A stretch of 64,000 nucleotides of DNA from Kineosporia aurantiaca JCM 3230 (lineage in GTDB: Bacteria > Actinomycetota > Actinomycetes > Actinomycetales > Kineosporiaceae), in assembly GCA_000719025.1 (NCBI GenBank), contig JODP01000010.1, forward strand, positions 1 through 64,000, written 5' to 3'. This document shows, in pieces, positions 10,111-19,066 of this stretch (position 1 is its first letter; every line of letters starts with the position of its first letter). The notes beneath the pieces are model-generated. The model did not search any database. It was not told the origin of the DNA and saw nothing but the letters and a program-made list of their open reading frames with translations. The translations under genes and the position numbers were made by a program.

Positions 10111-10140
10111 CGTCATCGCCCGTCATCGCCCGTCATCGCC
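10111..10140. repeat. Three tandem copies of a 10-bp unit
   Basis: CGTCATCGCC is repeated exactly three times just past the hairpin. No coding role is apparent; likely slippage in GC-rich intergenic DNA. Confidence 0.8.
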
Positions 10141-10337
10141 GAGCCTGAATGCCGTTCACCGTGCCGGCGCACCGAGGCTGAGGTGTCCGGCAATTGCGAG
10201 CGCCGTGACATGCGCCGCCACGATGACCTGCGATGGCCCAGTCGCATACCGGGCCAGGACAACTGCTTGTCTCACCTACCTCATCAGTGGGATGGTCCGC
10301 GCATGCTCAGAAGGCGCGATGATGATGATCCGCGTAG

Positions 10338-10493
10338 CGCTCTCACCTGGGGCGCGCGGTGGCCCTGTTGCACCGGGCTGACAGGGCCCTCTATGAGGCC
10401 AAGCGGACCGGGCGCGACCGCCTGATTCTGGACGGCAACGGCGGCATCACATCAACGCCTCGGCCCGCGATCGGCCCCGGAGGATCACGCTGA
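10338..10493 (+). pseudogene. GGDEF (diguanylate cyclase) C-terminal remnant
   Basis: The frame reads LLHRADRALYEAKRTGRDRL, the highly conserved last helix of GGDEF domains, then a stop at 10491. A stop at 10335 in the same frame and the absence of any GGDEF signature upstream show that only the tail survives. It is the first of three broken GGDEF genes in the window (others at 15540 and 63234). No function expected. Confidence 0.7.
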
Positions 10494-10570
10494 GGACTTT
10501 CCAGGCTCGCTAACCGGGCCCTGCAGGCGACCTCTGGCGTATCGACTGCCCCATCCGCGGGCGGACGCAG

Positions 10571-11305
10571 CTACGTTGGCGACGGCGAAGCAGGACCGTC
10601 GTGGCCGACGAGGTTCAGGACCGGCAGCAGCCCATCGGGTCGCGCGCTGGTCGGACGGTGCTGCACGTAGTGGACCGGGCAGCCAAGATCTTGCGCGCCG
10701 CCGTCCGCGTGTTCGTCGTCACCGACCATGAGGACTTGTGACGGCGGCAGATTCAGACCTTGGCAAGCGATCTCGAAGAGTTCTCGGTCGGGCTTCTGCA
10801 CTCCGTGTTCGTAGCTGAGCACAACGACGTCGATGAGGGAATCCAGATCGTGCGCCTTGAGAACGGGCCTCAGGTCCCAACCGATGTTGCTGATCAGGGC
10901 CGCTCGGACCCCTCGGCGTTTCAGCTGCTGCAGAACCGTCCTGGTGTCCGGATAGGGGTTCCACGCGGCGGGCGTCATGTGTCGCTCGTAGAGCGAATGC
11001 AGAATCGCCTCGTCCCAGGGCAGGTCGGCTTCGCGCATCAAGGCGATGTAGGCAGTCCGGTGGTGGACCGGGTCCAGGTCCCGGCGGGCCCAGGACGACT
11101 GCACGTGGCTGGGTATGGACTGCGGCGTCACTCCCCCCGGAAGCGCACCGAAGTACTCGAGTCGCTCCGATAGTTGCTGCACCTGCCGTGGTTCGAACGA
11201 AATACCCGCAGCTCGAAGGATGCATCGCAACCAGTCTGCCGTGGGTTCGACCCGCATCAACGTGCCGGAGAAGTCGAACATCACTCCGCCGAGCCCAGCC
11301 GTCAT
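10571..11305 (-). CDS. HAD superfamily hydrolase
   Basis: 244 aa. HAD motif I is MFDFSGTL, so the usual second Asp (DxDxT) is Ser; this substitution occurs in some HAD subfamilies and may alter phosphatase chemistry. Motif II is ALISNIG, motif III the Lys of VQKPDRELF, and motif IV GDDEHADGGAQ. It is the last gene of a four-gene minus-strand operon: its ATG overlaps the stop of the cupin gene as TGATG, implying translational coupling. In context it may dephosphorylate a sugar-phosphate or similar intermediate made by the upstream kinase-like protein; that is inference. Confidence 0.9.
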   Translation of the reverse strand: MTAGLGGVMFDFSGTLMRVEPTADWLRCILRAAGISFEPRQVQQLSERLEYFGALPGGVTPQSIPSHVQSSWARRDLDPVHHRTAYIALMREADLPWDEAILHSLYERHMTPAAWNPYPDTRTVLQQLKRRGVRAALISNIGWDLRPVLKAHDLDSLIDVVVLSYEHGVQKPDRELFEIACQGLNLPPSQVLMVGDDEHADGGAQDLGCPVHYVQHRPTSARPDGLLPVLNLVGHDGPASPSPT

Positions 11306-11721
11306 CAGAGGGTCCCCGGGCCGGACCCGGCCGGACTCGACGAAACTGCCGGCACCTCGGTCGGATCGATGGCTTCGATCTTGTCGCCCGGGACCATTGG
11401 CAGGTGAAAGACAATAAGCCGGACCGGATGCGGGACCGGCAAGGCACCGTGCACGTCACCGGGTTCGAGCACGAGGAGATCGCCGACCGTCAGCCGGACG
11501 ACATTGCCGCTCACCCAGTAGTCTGCGTCGTCAAGGAAGTAGAAGATCTCGTAGAGGAACTGGTGGTGATGTCGGGTCTCGTGAAAGTCGGCAGGGTGTA
11601 ACACCATTAACATCCCTGTGCGGTCGACCGGCACGTTCACGGGTAGATCGAGCAGTGCCGTCACCGTTCTACCATCGGGACGTGCCTCGACCGGGCGTTG
11701 CGCCTGGCGAACGATCTGCAT
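11305..11721 (-). CDS. Cupin-domain protein
   Basis: 138 aa. A single beta-barrel with the metal-binding pattern HETRHHHQFLYEIFYF and the second cupin motif GDLLVLEPGDVHGAL, both with histidines. I chose the ATG at 11721 (MQIVRQAQ) because GAGGAG lies 9 nt upstream; a longer frame extends upstream into the neighbouring gene without support, though MSFHH at 11754 is possible. Such cupins act as isomerases, epimerases, dioxygenases or sensors. Between a kinase-like gene and a HAD gene it may be a sugar isomerase, but the substrate is unknown. Confidence 0.85.
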   Translation of the reverse strand: MQIVRQAQRPVEARPDGRTVTALLDLPVNVPVDRTGMLMVLHPADFHETRHHHQFLYEIFYFLDDADYWVSGNVVRLTVGDLLVLEPGDVHGALPVPHPVRLIVFHLPMVPGDKIEAIDPTEVPAVSSSPAGSGPGTL

Positions 11722-11786
11722 GACCGGGTGCTCCTCGCTGTGGTGAAACGACATGACCAGCAACGTCAGGTGGACGGCGAACGCGT

Positions 11787-13364
11787 TCAGCGAGCAGTGA
11801 TCGCTAACTTGAGATCGCTGTAGAGGTCGTTGATGAGTTCGATACCCCGCGCGTAGCACGCCAGAACGACGGTCTCTTGGTGGTCGTTGGCGATGTGGAA
11901 CGGCATCACGCTGCACATGTGCGACGCCTCGGCCAGTCGTAGCCTCAGCATCCAGTGAGGTTGCGGATCAGCTCGGTCCAGCGAATCCAGCCAGGACACC
12001 AGGGAGCGGTGCACGCGGGTATAGAAGTCCAGCAGTTCGGGAGAGGTGAACTCGTAGTCGATGCGAGGCCCGGAAGTGGTGGCCGCGACCCGTCCCTCAT
12101 GAATGAGGTCGTACATCGAATGGACCGAGTGCCAGACCTTCCCCAGGTCGTACGCCGCGTCGTAGCCCGGATTTCCGCGTGGATCGATCAGCAGGAACCG
12201 GCGGTTGTCACGATCGATGAGGATGTTGTCGAAGTGAAGGTCGCCGTGCGTGCGGACCAGTCGATCGGGGGTCAACAGGGCCAGCATCTCACTGCTGGAG
12301 CCGATCTCGGCGACAAGGGTCGGGACGTTCACCCGCCATCGACCGTTCACCTGGATCTTCTCCGCGGACCACAACTCGTGGAAGTTGGGCAATGCTTCGG
12401 CGCAGGTGCGCAGTCGTTCTGTGATCCGATCCAGGTGCGTGCGGTGGACATAGTCGTCCGGGGTCGGGCGATCACCGGCCGGGTAGAGCTGGGTGCCGAG
12501 CACGACGAGGATGTGCCGGACCCAGGCGGCTGCCTCTTCCTCGTCGATGTCACCGTTGAAGATGAGCCGCCGCAGGGTCGGCAGGTGGTGGTACGTGAGA
12601 TCCATCGAGACGGCCGATGGTTCGATGCGGTACCCCCGCAGCACCGGAAAATGTTCACGGGCAATGCTCTCCAGGCGGTCTAGCCAGATGATTTCATCGG
12701 CCAGCTTGCTCTGACCCTCACCGTGCGCCTCCTTCCGTACCACCCGACCGGCGAACGAGGGCTGTAGACGCACGTACGTGCGGGCGTAGGAACCACCAGC
12801 CAGTGACTTTTCCACGATGACTTCGCTCTCGTGCACGTCCCGGGCCAGGACGACGAACCCGACCCGGGTGCGCCTGGCCAACCGTGCGATCACGTCCGTC
12901 CAGGGCGCTGCCACTGGCCCGTCGGCGATGACATCGCCCAGGACCTCACGATCGTCGTTCGCCAGCACAAGACACCCGAGGTAGTGAACGTTCACGGTGT
13001 GACCGTCGTCGCCGTCGAGAACAAGCTCGGTACTGGGATGGGCAGGGTCATCTCTGGCCGAACGTTCGCGATCCACGCTGGGATCGGCCACGACCGCTAC
13101 GGTCCCCTCGGCATTGGCCATGGCTTGGAGCAGACCCGCCTGAATACGGCAGGCACAGTCGACTATCAGCACCCGGCCAAGGCCACGGTCAAGGCTCGCG
13201 GCCAGCGAGCGGTACATCTGTCCCTCGCTCGGAACGGTGTCCGCGCGGGTGACGGTGATGTGACCAATGGTCCCGTCACGGATCGCATCCCGGGCAAGGA
13301 CATCGGCATTCAGCGGGGTCTGCGGATGGCGGTGACAGCTGACGGAGAGCACGATGACATTCAT
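11787..13364 (-). CDS. Two-domain protein: nucleotidyltransferase-like N terminus and APH/choline-kinase-like C terminus
   Basis: 525 aa. Residues about 1-190 have an alternating beta/alpha pattern (GRVLIVDCACRIQAGLLQAM) resembling the NTP-transferase fold, but lack the usual GxGxRL nucleotide loop, so it may be degenerate. The C-terminal half (about 190-500) is a phosphotransferase: THGDLHFDNILID is the Brenner motif (HxDxxxxN) and LLIDPRG supplies the metal-binding Asp; an early VVRKEAH may give the ATP Lys. Its ATG overlaps the RmlD-like stop (ATGA at 13361-13364). Together they suggest phosphorylation and possibly nucleotide activation of a sugar or related small molecule. Confidence 0.82.
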   Translation of the reverse strand: MNVIVLSVSCHRHPQTPLNADVLARDAIRDGTIGHITVTRADTVPSEGQMYRSLAASLDRGLGRVLIVDCACRIQAGLLQAMANAEGTVAVVADPSVDRERSARDDPAHPSTELVLDGDDGHTVNVHYLGCLVLANDDREVLGDVIADGPVAAPWTDVIARLARRTRVGFVVLARDVHESEVIVEKSLAGGSYARTYVRLQPSFAGRVVRKEAHGEGQSKLADEIIWLDRLESIAREHFPVLRGYRIEPSAVSMDLTYHHLPTLRRLIFNGDIDEEEAAAWVRHILVVLGTQLYPAGDRPTPDDYVHRTHLDRITERLRTCAEALPNFHELWSAEKIQVNGRWRVNVPTLVAEIGSSSEMLALLTPDRLVRTHGDLHFDNILIDRDNRRFLLIDPRGNPGYDAAYDLGKVWHSVHSMYDLIHEGRVAATTSGPRIDYEFTSPELLDFYTRVHRSLVSWLDSLDRADPQPHWMLRLRLAEASHMCSVMPFHIANDHQETVVLACYARGIELINDLYSDLKLAITAR

Positions 13365-14287
13365 CCATTACTCTCCACGAAACTGGACGGCACTCCAGGA
13401 GCCGTTCCGGCCGGCACTGAGTTCACGTAGGCCCGCGCTCGGTGGGAGAGCCCCGGCAGCGGCGGCACCCCCATCTGCTCCAGCCTCTGCGTCAGCAGCC
13501 ACGGCCGCAGCGGCTTGGGAATGCCCGGAACGACCGGCATGCCGCGGGCCGGCTCGATGACGGAGGGATCCAGGCCGGCTGCGCTCGCCAGCAAGAGACC
13601 CCAGGCGTATTTCGTCATTCCCTCCTGGCTGGCGACGTGGATGACGCCCTGCACATCGGCGTCGACGAGTCGCCAGAGCGTTTGGGCAACGTCAAATGTC
13701 CAGGTCGGCTGCCGCTCGAACCGGTCGTCCAGCTTCACCGTTGATCCACGTGTGAGCGCCGTCAGGAGGGCGGGAACCCAGAGCGGTGAAAGGTTCTGCG
13801 CCAATTCGCCGTAGAGCACGGGAAGTCGCACGACGAGGTGCTCCGGCACCGTAACCGCCTGACGTTCGGCAACAAGCTTTGTCTGGCCGTACGTTTGGAG
13901 TGGGTTCGGCTCAGCATCCTCGCCGTAGCCTGCCTCCCGGGTTCCGTCGAACACGTACTCGGTCGACATGTGGATCAGTCGCACACCATGGCGCCGACAC
14001 GCCGCGGCAACGTTCTCGGTCGTCACCGAGTTCACCAAATATGCTCCTTCTTCGTCATTTTCACATTTCTGCACGTCTGGCCAGGCAATGGTGTGGATAC
14101 AGACGTCCAGGCTGTGTTCTGCGAAGAACCCATCCACCTGCGTCGCCGAGACGGCATCGATGGCATCCAGTCCCGGCCGCAAATCGCTGTGGGACCAGCC
14201 CATAACGCTGTAATCCTTGGGGGCCGTCGCCATGAGCTGACGACCCAACATTCCAGTGGCTCCGGTGATCAAGACATGGCGCGACAT
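13361..14287 (-). CDS. RmlD-like NAD(P)-dependent sugar-nucleotide reductase (atypical SDR)
   Basis: 308 aa from the ATG at 14287, preceded by GGAGGG. Shows HVLITGATGMLGRQLM (Rossmann GxxGxxG), the HMSTEYVFDG segment carrying a catalytic Ser/Thr, and YGQTKLVAERQ giving the YxxxK pair. This is the dTDP-4-dehydrorhamnose reductase family, also containing MAT2B-like proteins. It leads a four-gene operon with kinase-like, cupin and HAD genes, but no RmlA, B or C partners are present, so rhamnose synthesis is unlikely. It probably reduces or epimerises a different keto-sugar or analogue. Confidence 0.9.
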   Translation of the reverse strand: MSRHVLITGATGMLGRQLMATAPKDYSVMGWSHSDLRPGLDAIDAVSATQVDGFFAEHSLDVCIHTIAWPDVQKCENDEEGAYLVNSVTTENVAAACRRHGVRLIHMSTEYVFDGTREAGYGEDAEPNPLQTYGQTKLVAERQAVTVPEHLVVRLPVLYGELAQNLSPLWVPALLTALTRGSTVKLDDRFERQPTWTFDVAQTLWRLVDADVQGVIHVASQEGMTKYAWGLLLASAAGLDPSVIEPARGMPVVPGIPKPLRPWLLTQRLEQMGVPPLPGLSHRARAYVNSVPAGTAPGVPSSFVESNG

Positions 14288-14836
14288 GCGCCCTCCATCA
14301 ATATGAGAGTGACTGGGTACGACGTTGGCGTTGGCGCACGAGCAAGGCGGAACCCAGGATCCGCTCAGAGGATACGCACCTTTTGTAACGATATCGCGTG
14401 AGGCATCACACAGGAGCCGTGACTGCCGATCTTGGTCAGGGGTCGTCGGTGGTCGGCGGTGCCGATGACGAGCAAATCCTGGCCCGACGCCTTCATCGGC
14501 CTGGCACTCCTGTTGAACGTCAGGGCCTTTCACAGGTGCCACGAATTTGACCACGGCTTCGTTCACCGCAGGGCCGAGGAAGATCGCCCTCATCTGACGA
14601 TTGGGGACCAACCCCAGCTCAGGAGCTCCTGATCGACAACCCGGACCCTGAAATTATTTCATGCTTCGCGCCCTTAGCTGTTCAACGGTTGGGTTGGTGG
14701 GAGCAACGAGTGCATGGCGAAACCGGGAACTGCCGCGCTGGTGTCGGCTCCGCCTGAATACCGACCCTCTGGTTCCGTGTGGGTTCCAGTGCTCGTCGCA
14801 ACACTCCTGGTAGACGAGGGATGTGAACATGGGAAA
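14288..14836. other. About 550 bases without a supported gene
   Basis: Promoter region of the four-gene operon, followed by low-quality open frames. The minus-strand extension of the RmlD frame up to 14611 is compositionally unlike protein and is cut off by the well-placed start at 14287. The right part abuts the IS30 fragment and may contain eroded insertion-sequence DNA. Confidence 0.4.
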
Positions 14837-15137
14837 CTCCGTGGACCGAAGCGACGGCTGGAGATCAAGGCGGAGTATCGGCGTCTGATCGCGACAGGGA
14901 TCGGCACGGCGGCCGCCTGCAAACTGCTGGGAATCGACCGGATACCGGTGGCGGGCCTCGCAAGGCGCGGCGCCACCGCTCTTTCTGCCTGAGGCCGACC
15001 GCCATGACCGATACCTGGCGCTGCTGGAACGACAGCGCATCGCTACGATGCGCGCTCAGAAGCTGGGCATCCGTGAGATCGCCCACCACATCGGGCGCGC
15101 ACCCTCACCGGTGTCCCGAGAGCTGCGCCGCAACACC
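14837..15137 (+). pseudogene. IS30-family transposase N-terminal fragment
   Basis: One frame reads LRGPKRRLEIKAEYRRLIA and GTAAACKLLGID; after a frameshift near 14960 a second frame reads LFLPEADRHDRYLALLERQR and IGRAPSPVSRELRRN. These are the two helix-turn-helix parts that open IS30-family transposases. The DDE catalytic domain is missing. At about 15135 the sequence changes abruptly to a tyrosine-recombinase tail, so the element was truncated by recombination or deletion. Confidence 0.75.
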
Positions 15138-15293
15138 TCGACCGTCCGAGAGATCGCCGACCAGCTCGGGCACAAGCGCATCAGCACCATTCAGGACACG
15201 TACTTCGGCCGGCACCAAGCCAGCCCGAAGGCAGCCGGCGCCCTGGGTGCGATCACCGAAGACGATGAGAGCTCGCACAGCAGCGGAACCTGA
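15138..15293 (+). pseudogene. Tyrosine recombinase (phage/ICE integrase) C-terminal fragment
   Basis: In frame with the IS30 remnant, the protein continues VREIADQLGHKRISTIQDTY, the Leu-Gly-His box and catalytic-Tyr region of tyrosine recombinases, then a short hydrophilic tail and a stop. The Arg-bearing upstream part of the catalytic domain is absent. This is the end of an integrase gene from a lost integrative element. No att-like repeat or tRNA gene was found beside it. Confidence 0.75.
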
Positions 15294-15320
15294 GATGCAG
15301 TCCTCGGCCCGCTCGGCATG

Positions 15321-15485
15321 ATGTCCGCCATGGACATCAACTGGTGGGGTTTGATCCCAGGGGCAATCGGTATCGTCGCCGCGCTGATCCTCATGCGCGT
15401 CGTGCCCCGCAAACACTGGGATGCCAGCACCCCCAGGAAGAGCGACCCGGATCCCTACGGCGACCTGGAACGACACCGGTACTGA
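15321..15485 (+). CDS. Small single-pass membrane protein, unknown function
   Basis: 54 aa (one more if the ATG at 15318 is used). The sequence opens MSAMDINWWGLIPGAIGIVA and continues through ALILMRVV, giving one transmembrane helix near residues 7-28, followed by a polar C terminus rich in Asp, Arg and Pro. Codon use is actinobacterial and the composition is protein-like, but no family is recognised and the ribosome site is weak. It lies 27 nt after the integrase fragment and may be a leftover of the same element. Confidence 0.5.
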   Translation: MSAMDINWWGLIPGAIGIVAALILMRVVPRKHWDASTPRKSDPDPYGDLERHRY

Positions 15486-15539
15486 AGCTCCCGCCCGTCG
15501 TCGATCTCGCCAAGCCGGCGATGCTCGTCGGCCAGTCCG

Positions 15540-15948
15540 TCCGCGATCGTGTCGATCGTCTCCCCCGGTCAGTCTCCTGCTCCCCCGCTCAGCGAGGCCG
15601 CCGGCAACGACCTTCTGGGCGGGTGGCCGACATCGTGCGCAGTGTCGTGCGGCAGAACGACGTACTGGGCCGCCTGGGCGGCAACCAGTTCGCGGTGATG
15701 CTCTCGGGCGCCAGTACTGCCACCGCCGAGATTATCGCCGACCGCATCGTGTTCGCCGTCTCCACGCTCATGGTGGACGAGGAGGGCCAGAACGCCGCGA
15801 GTATCGGGCGGTGCCGTCCTGGGCCTGCGCCGACCTGGAGTCCGTCCTGGCGCTTGCTGAGGTTGCACTTGCCCGCGGCCACGGCACAGGGCATGGGCCG
15901 TATCCAAACCTGGCGACCGGGCCTGGCCCCCACTCCGACGCCCCGTGA
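15540..15948 (+). pseudogene. GGDEF diguanylate cyclase remnant with frameshifts
   Basis: Frame pieces align to one GGDEF domain: PPVSLLLP, then SEAAGNDLLG in another frame, then ADIVRSVVRQNDVLGRLGG with NQFAVMLSGAS, where the signature is GGNQF rather than GGDEF, and finally ADLESVLALAEVALARG in a third frame. At least two frameshifts and an internal deletion are needed, and the active-site acidic residues are changed. Non-functional as c-di-GMP synthase. Confidence 0.72.
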
Positions 15949-16004
15949 CCGTGCAATAGTTCGCCCGTGTCGTCCACTGCACGATCGCGGGAGGTCTGGA
16001 CGCG

Positions 16005-16571
16005 ATGAGAACCACCGCCGTCATCTCCTCCGCTGCCGCCCCGGTCCTGCTGATCGGCGGATGGACGCTCGCCCAGGCGCGTCAACCGGCCGTCTTCGAC
16101 CCGCTGCACAACACCATCAGCGACCTGGCTGCTCATGGCGCTGCCGACCGCGGCATCATGACCGCTGCGCTCGCCGGCCTCGGCCTCGCCCACCTGATCA
16201 CTGCCGCCGGGCTCACCGAGGCTGCGCTACCAGGACGGATTCTTCTCGGGATCGGCGGCGTGGGAACCGCTCTCGTGGCCGTCTTCCCTCAGCCCGGAGA
16301 CGGTGGCAGCTCATCCGCCCACATGCTGGCCGCGACGACGGCCTTCATCTGCCTGGCGGTCTGGCCCCTGGCCGGGCGGGGTGCGACGACCTGGCTGCGC
16401 CTGCCGGTCGCCACCGCCGCCGGAGTCGGTCTGCTCGCCCTGACCGGCTGCTTCGCCGTCACCCTGGCCACCGGTGGCCCGATCGGGCTGACCGAGCGGA
16501 TTGCCGCCGGGGCGCAGGCGATCTGGCCGTTCCTGGTGGTGCAGAGCGTCCGTCGGTGGGGACGCTCTTAG
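16005..16571 (+). CDS. DUF998 family membrane protein
   Basis: 188 aa, predicted six transmembrane segments. Features matching DUF998: a first helix ending in a PLHNTISDLAAHGA loop, a middle QPGDGGSSSAHMLAA loop preceding further helices, and a short basic C terminus. Family members are small integral membrane proteins of unknown function, widespread in actinobacteria. The neighbours are pseudogenes on both sides, so there is no operon context; it seems to be the only intact gene between 14.3 and 19 kb apart from the tiny membrane protein. Confidence 0.85.
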   Translation: MRTTAVISSAAAPVLLIGGWTLAQARQPAVFDPLHNTISDLAAHGAADRGIMTAALAGLGLAHLITAAGLTEAALPGRILLGIGGVGTALVAVFPQPGDGGSSSAHMLAATTAFICLAVWPLAGRGATTWLRLPVATAAGVGLLALTGCFAVTLATGGPIGLTERIAAGAQAIWPFLVVQSVRRWGRS

Positions 16572-16719
16572 GTTCCGGCGACGCTTATTGCCTCAGCGTC
16601 GGTCCGCGCTTGAGTGGCTAGGCCGTGCTGGTGGTCCGCGAGTTCATCGTGGATACAGCGGGTGCAGTTGGTGACCCGGCGAACCATCGACGCCGCCAGC
16701 CGCACGAGCGAAGTCCAAC

Positions 16720-17407
16720 GTCCCGGCTCCAAGCCAAACAGTCGAGGATCGTCGTGAGGGCGTCCTCCTCTTCTACCGCGCGCTGGCCGTCGGGACGATG
16801 AGCATCGTGGCTCCGCTGGCCGCCCTCGGCGTGATCGTGCCGGTGGTGATCGGCCTCTTCGGTGGAAACCTGCCGTCGGTCTTGAGTCTGGCCGGCATCG
16901 TGATCGCCATCTGCGGGGTCGTGACCTCCGCGGGCGTCGGTAGTTCAGGCCCTCGCTCGAACGGGCACACCCAGTCGATCCTGCTCGCCATCGGCGCTGC
17001 CGCCGGATTCGGCTTGCCAGTACGCCATCTCTGGCGGCTCCCGCTACTCCACGGTGATGACCATGGTCGGTATGCGCGCCACGTCGGTCCCGGTCCTGGC
17101 CGTCACCGCCTACCTGGCCGTGCGCTCCCCGGCCGGCGCGCTGACGGAGGACCATCATCCAGCCCTGACCTCTCGTCAGTTGGCCCTGGTGGTGGTGATC
17201 GGACTCTTTGACGTCACCGCCAATTTGCTGTTCGCCAACGCCACCGTTTCGGGGTCGCTGGCCGTCGTCGCGGTGCTCGGTTCACTCTATCCAGCCGCCA
17301 CCGTGCTGCTCGCCAGAATCGTGAACGGTGAACGGATACCTCCCCTCCGGAACTTCGGAGTGCCCGCCGCGATCATCGGCGTCGCCCTGATCTCCCTCGG
17401 ATCATGA
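16720..17407 (+). pseudogene. EamA/DMT-family transporter, truncated and frameshifted
   Basis: The frame with VLLFYRALAVGTMSIVAPL and GLFGGNLPSVLSLAGI matches the end of the first EamA repeat; near 17020-17050 the frame shifts to VMTMVGMRATSVPVLAVTAY and ends VPAAIIGVALISLGS, the end of the second repeat. The first 60 or so residues are missing. An intact member would have ten helices and export small metabolites; this copy cannot be functional. Confidence 0.75.
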
Positions 17408-17714
17408 CGTGAACGACCCCTGCAGGGGAGCGTTTGGATCAAGAGGCGGCGACTACCTGAAAGGCGTTGCCGCCCTTGATCAGTGAAATCCATGACCATA
17501 AGGACGGGACTGTCCTCGCCGAAGGCACTACGTCCTGCACGTTCGGCGCCAAGGCCCACTTGTAACAGCGGTTCCTGGCCCGATGCGAGGAGTAGTTCGA
17601 TTGTCGGCAGGCGGTTCTCCGGAACAGCGCAGTCGTCCTGGCTTTTCGCCAGCCTGTCCTGCCCAACGACCTCACCTGAATTGTTCTGCCCGGTACGAGC
17701 GGCGTGCGGTTCCT
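17408..17714. other. About 300 bases without a supported gene
   Basis: Lies between the EamA pseudogene and the arginase fragment. Overlapping frames of moderate length exist on both strands, but none shows a recognisable family, a ribosome site or consistent codon bias. Possibly the eroded remainder of the arginase gene or of an insertion. Confidence 0.35.
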
Positions 17715-18044
17715 TCACCGGCTGCGACAGGATCCGGCCCATAGCAGGACAGCCCCATGATCACGCGCCAACCCCCGCCACGTAGCGAAAGCCTGATCCG
17801 TTCCCGGGCCGAGAACCCGGGCGGGGGTGCCCACCGTAGCCAGGCAGTCTCCGGTGACCACGGTCACCGGCGCTTGAGTGGCTCGGACCGCTTCGGCCAG
17901 GTGCCCGAAAAGATTCACCAAGAGAGTCCATTGGTCACCGCCGGGCAGTTCAGGATCGATCACGGTGACCGGAAGACCGGGCGGCAGCTCGACCGCGTCT
18001 TCCGAAAGCCCGGTGTCCTGATGAAAGGGCAGGAGAATGACCAT
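17715..18044 (-). pseudogene. Arginase/agmatinase-family N-terminal fragment
   Basis: 109 aa. MVILLPFHQDTGL and VTVIDPELPGGDQW are followed by a helical segment and VTVVTGDCLATVGT, which matches the early core of ureohydrolase-like proteins just before the first metal-binding His. The metal-binding motifs (GGDHS, DxHxD) that should follow are absent, so the gene is truncated at about one third of its length. It starts 9 nt after the stop of an upstream fragment. Confidence 0.6.
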
Positions 18045-18052
18045 GCAACAGC

Positions 18053-18275
18053 CTAACCCGCAAGATAGCCGCGGCACTGCTCGGGCGAGTGTTTCTCGAT
18101 AGCGTAACGCAGCATCGTGCGCGGCATTTGGCGGGCGTGCGCATCCAGGAAACCGTCCAGCGCAGCCCGGTCCCGCTGCCCCGCGGTGCGGGCCGGATCG
18201 CGCATCCCGATCAGGTCGGCGACCTTGGCGTCATTGACAAGGGCCGGCAGGTCCTGCGCCCAGCTGATGCGTTCC
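18053..18275 (-). pseudogene. Protein fragment, possibly the tail of a helical-repeat (DNA alkylation repair-like) protein
   Basis: About 73 codons without a start: WAQDLPALVNDAKVADLIG, then RAALDGFLDAHARQMPRTML and RYAIEKHSPEQCRGYL before the stop. Composition and codon use are clearly protein-like. The ending recalls AlkD-like or related helical proteins, but I am not certain of the family. It lies immediately upstream of the arginase fragment on the same strand, as if a two-gene operon had decayed. Confidence 0.4.
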
Positions 18276-18393
18276 TAGATCCCCCTGCGCGGTTGAATCT
18301 GGTGAAATGCCTTTTGCCGACACGCCAAGCCATGTTCCAGCTCTGACCTACCGGTTTCGACGGTCAGGAGCCGGTCGCCGCCGGGCTCCTGGA

Positions 18394-18860
18394 TCAGCGG
18401 GCTGCGGCGATCATCCAGTCCAGCAGGGGTGCGAGCTGGGCCTGCAGACTGACGTGACCGTCGGCGTCCGACAACAGCGCCTCGTCGCCGGGAACGTGCC
18501 CGGCCAGCCACTGCCCATGGGCGAACGGCACCATCAGGTCCTGCCGGCCGTGGGCGATCCGCACTGGTACCCGGATCGAGTCCAGCTTGAAGCCCCACGG
18601 CCGGAGGAAGGCCAGGTCGTCGTCCAGCCAGCCGTCCGTGCTGTCCCGTAGGGCCCGGTTGGTTCGGGCGACCAGGAACTCGCCCAGGTCTCCGGTCAGG
18701 GCCGCCACGTCCACCGGGGGGAGCAGGCTCTCCATCGCCTTGATCAGGGAAACCGGATCGGAGGCCAGCATTCCCGGGCGAGCGGCGTCGACGAACGCGC
18801 GCAACGCCTCCGGCCCCTCCACCGAAAGCGTAGGTTCATCGATTTCTGCTCATTCCCGCA
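18394..18860 (-). pseudogene. Alpha/beta hydrolase, C-terminal half
   Basis: 142 codons from an internal ATG, with VPVRIAHGRQDLMVPFAHGQW (partly quoted: the HGxxDxxVP acid-residue motif) and DADGHVSLQ carrying the catalytic His. The nucleophile elbow and oxyanion loop that should precede it are missing, and in the upstream 40 nt the homologous frame (PTLSVEGPEALRAF) runs into a stop. This is the cap and C-terminal half of a 280-residue enzyme; the N-terminal half has been lost. Confidence 0.65.
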
Positions 18861-19066
18861 GGCCTTCCGCACCCAACACCTCGCCACAGGGGAACGGACG
18901 ACGGTCGAACGGAAGGCCCACCGGCGGCCTGCGGAAAGCTGCACCGGACTGAAGATCCCGAGTCACCCCCGCACGCGCGGCACCACGTGCGGGCCACAGA
19001 TCAACAACGCGCGGGTCCAACGCGGGCCACAGCGACGCACACCCGGTGGCTCGGGCTCCTCAGCGC

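Noticed and set aside
10111..10140. Possible CRISPR-like repeats
   Set aside because: Only three 10-bp units with no spacers between them; simple tandem repetition.
13361..14611. Longer start for the RmlD-like gene at 14611
   Set aside because: The extra 108 residues are not protein-like, and a perfect ribosome site precedes the ATG at 14287.
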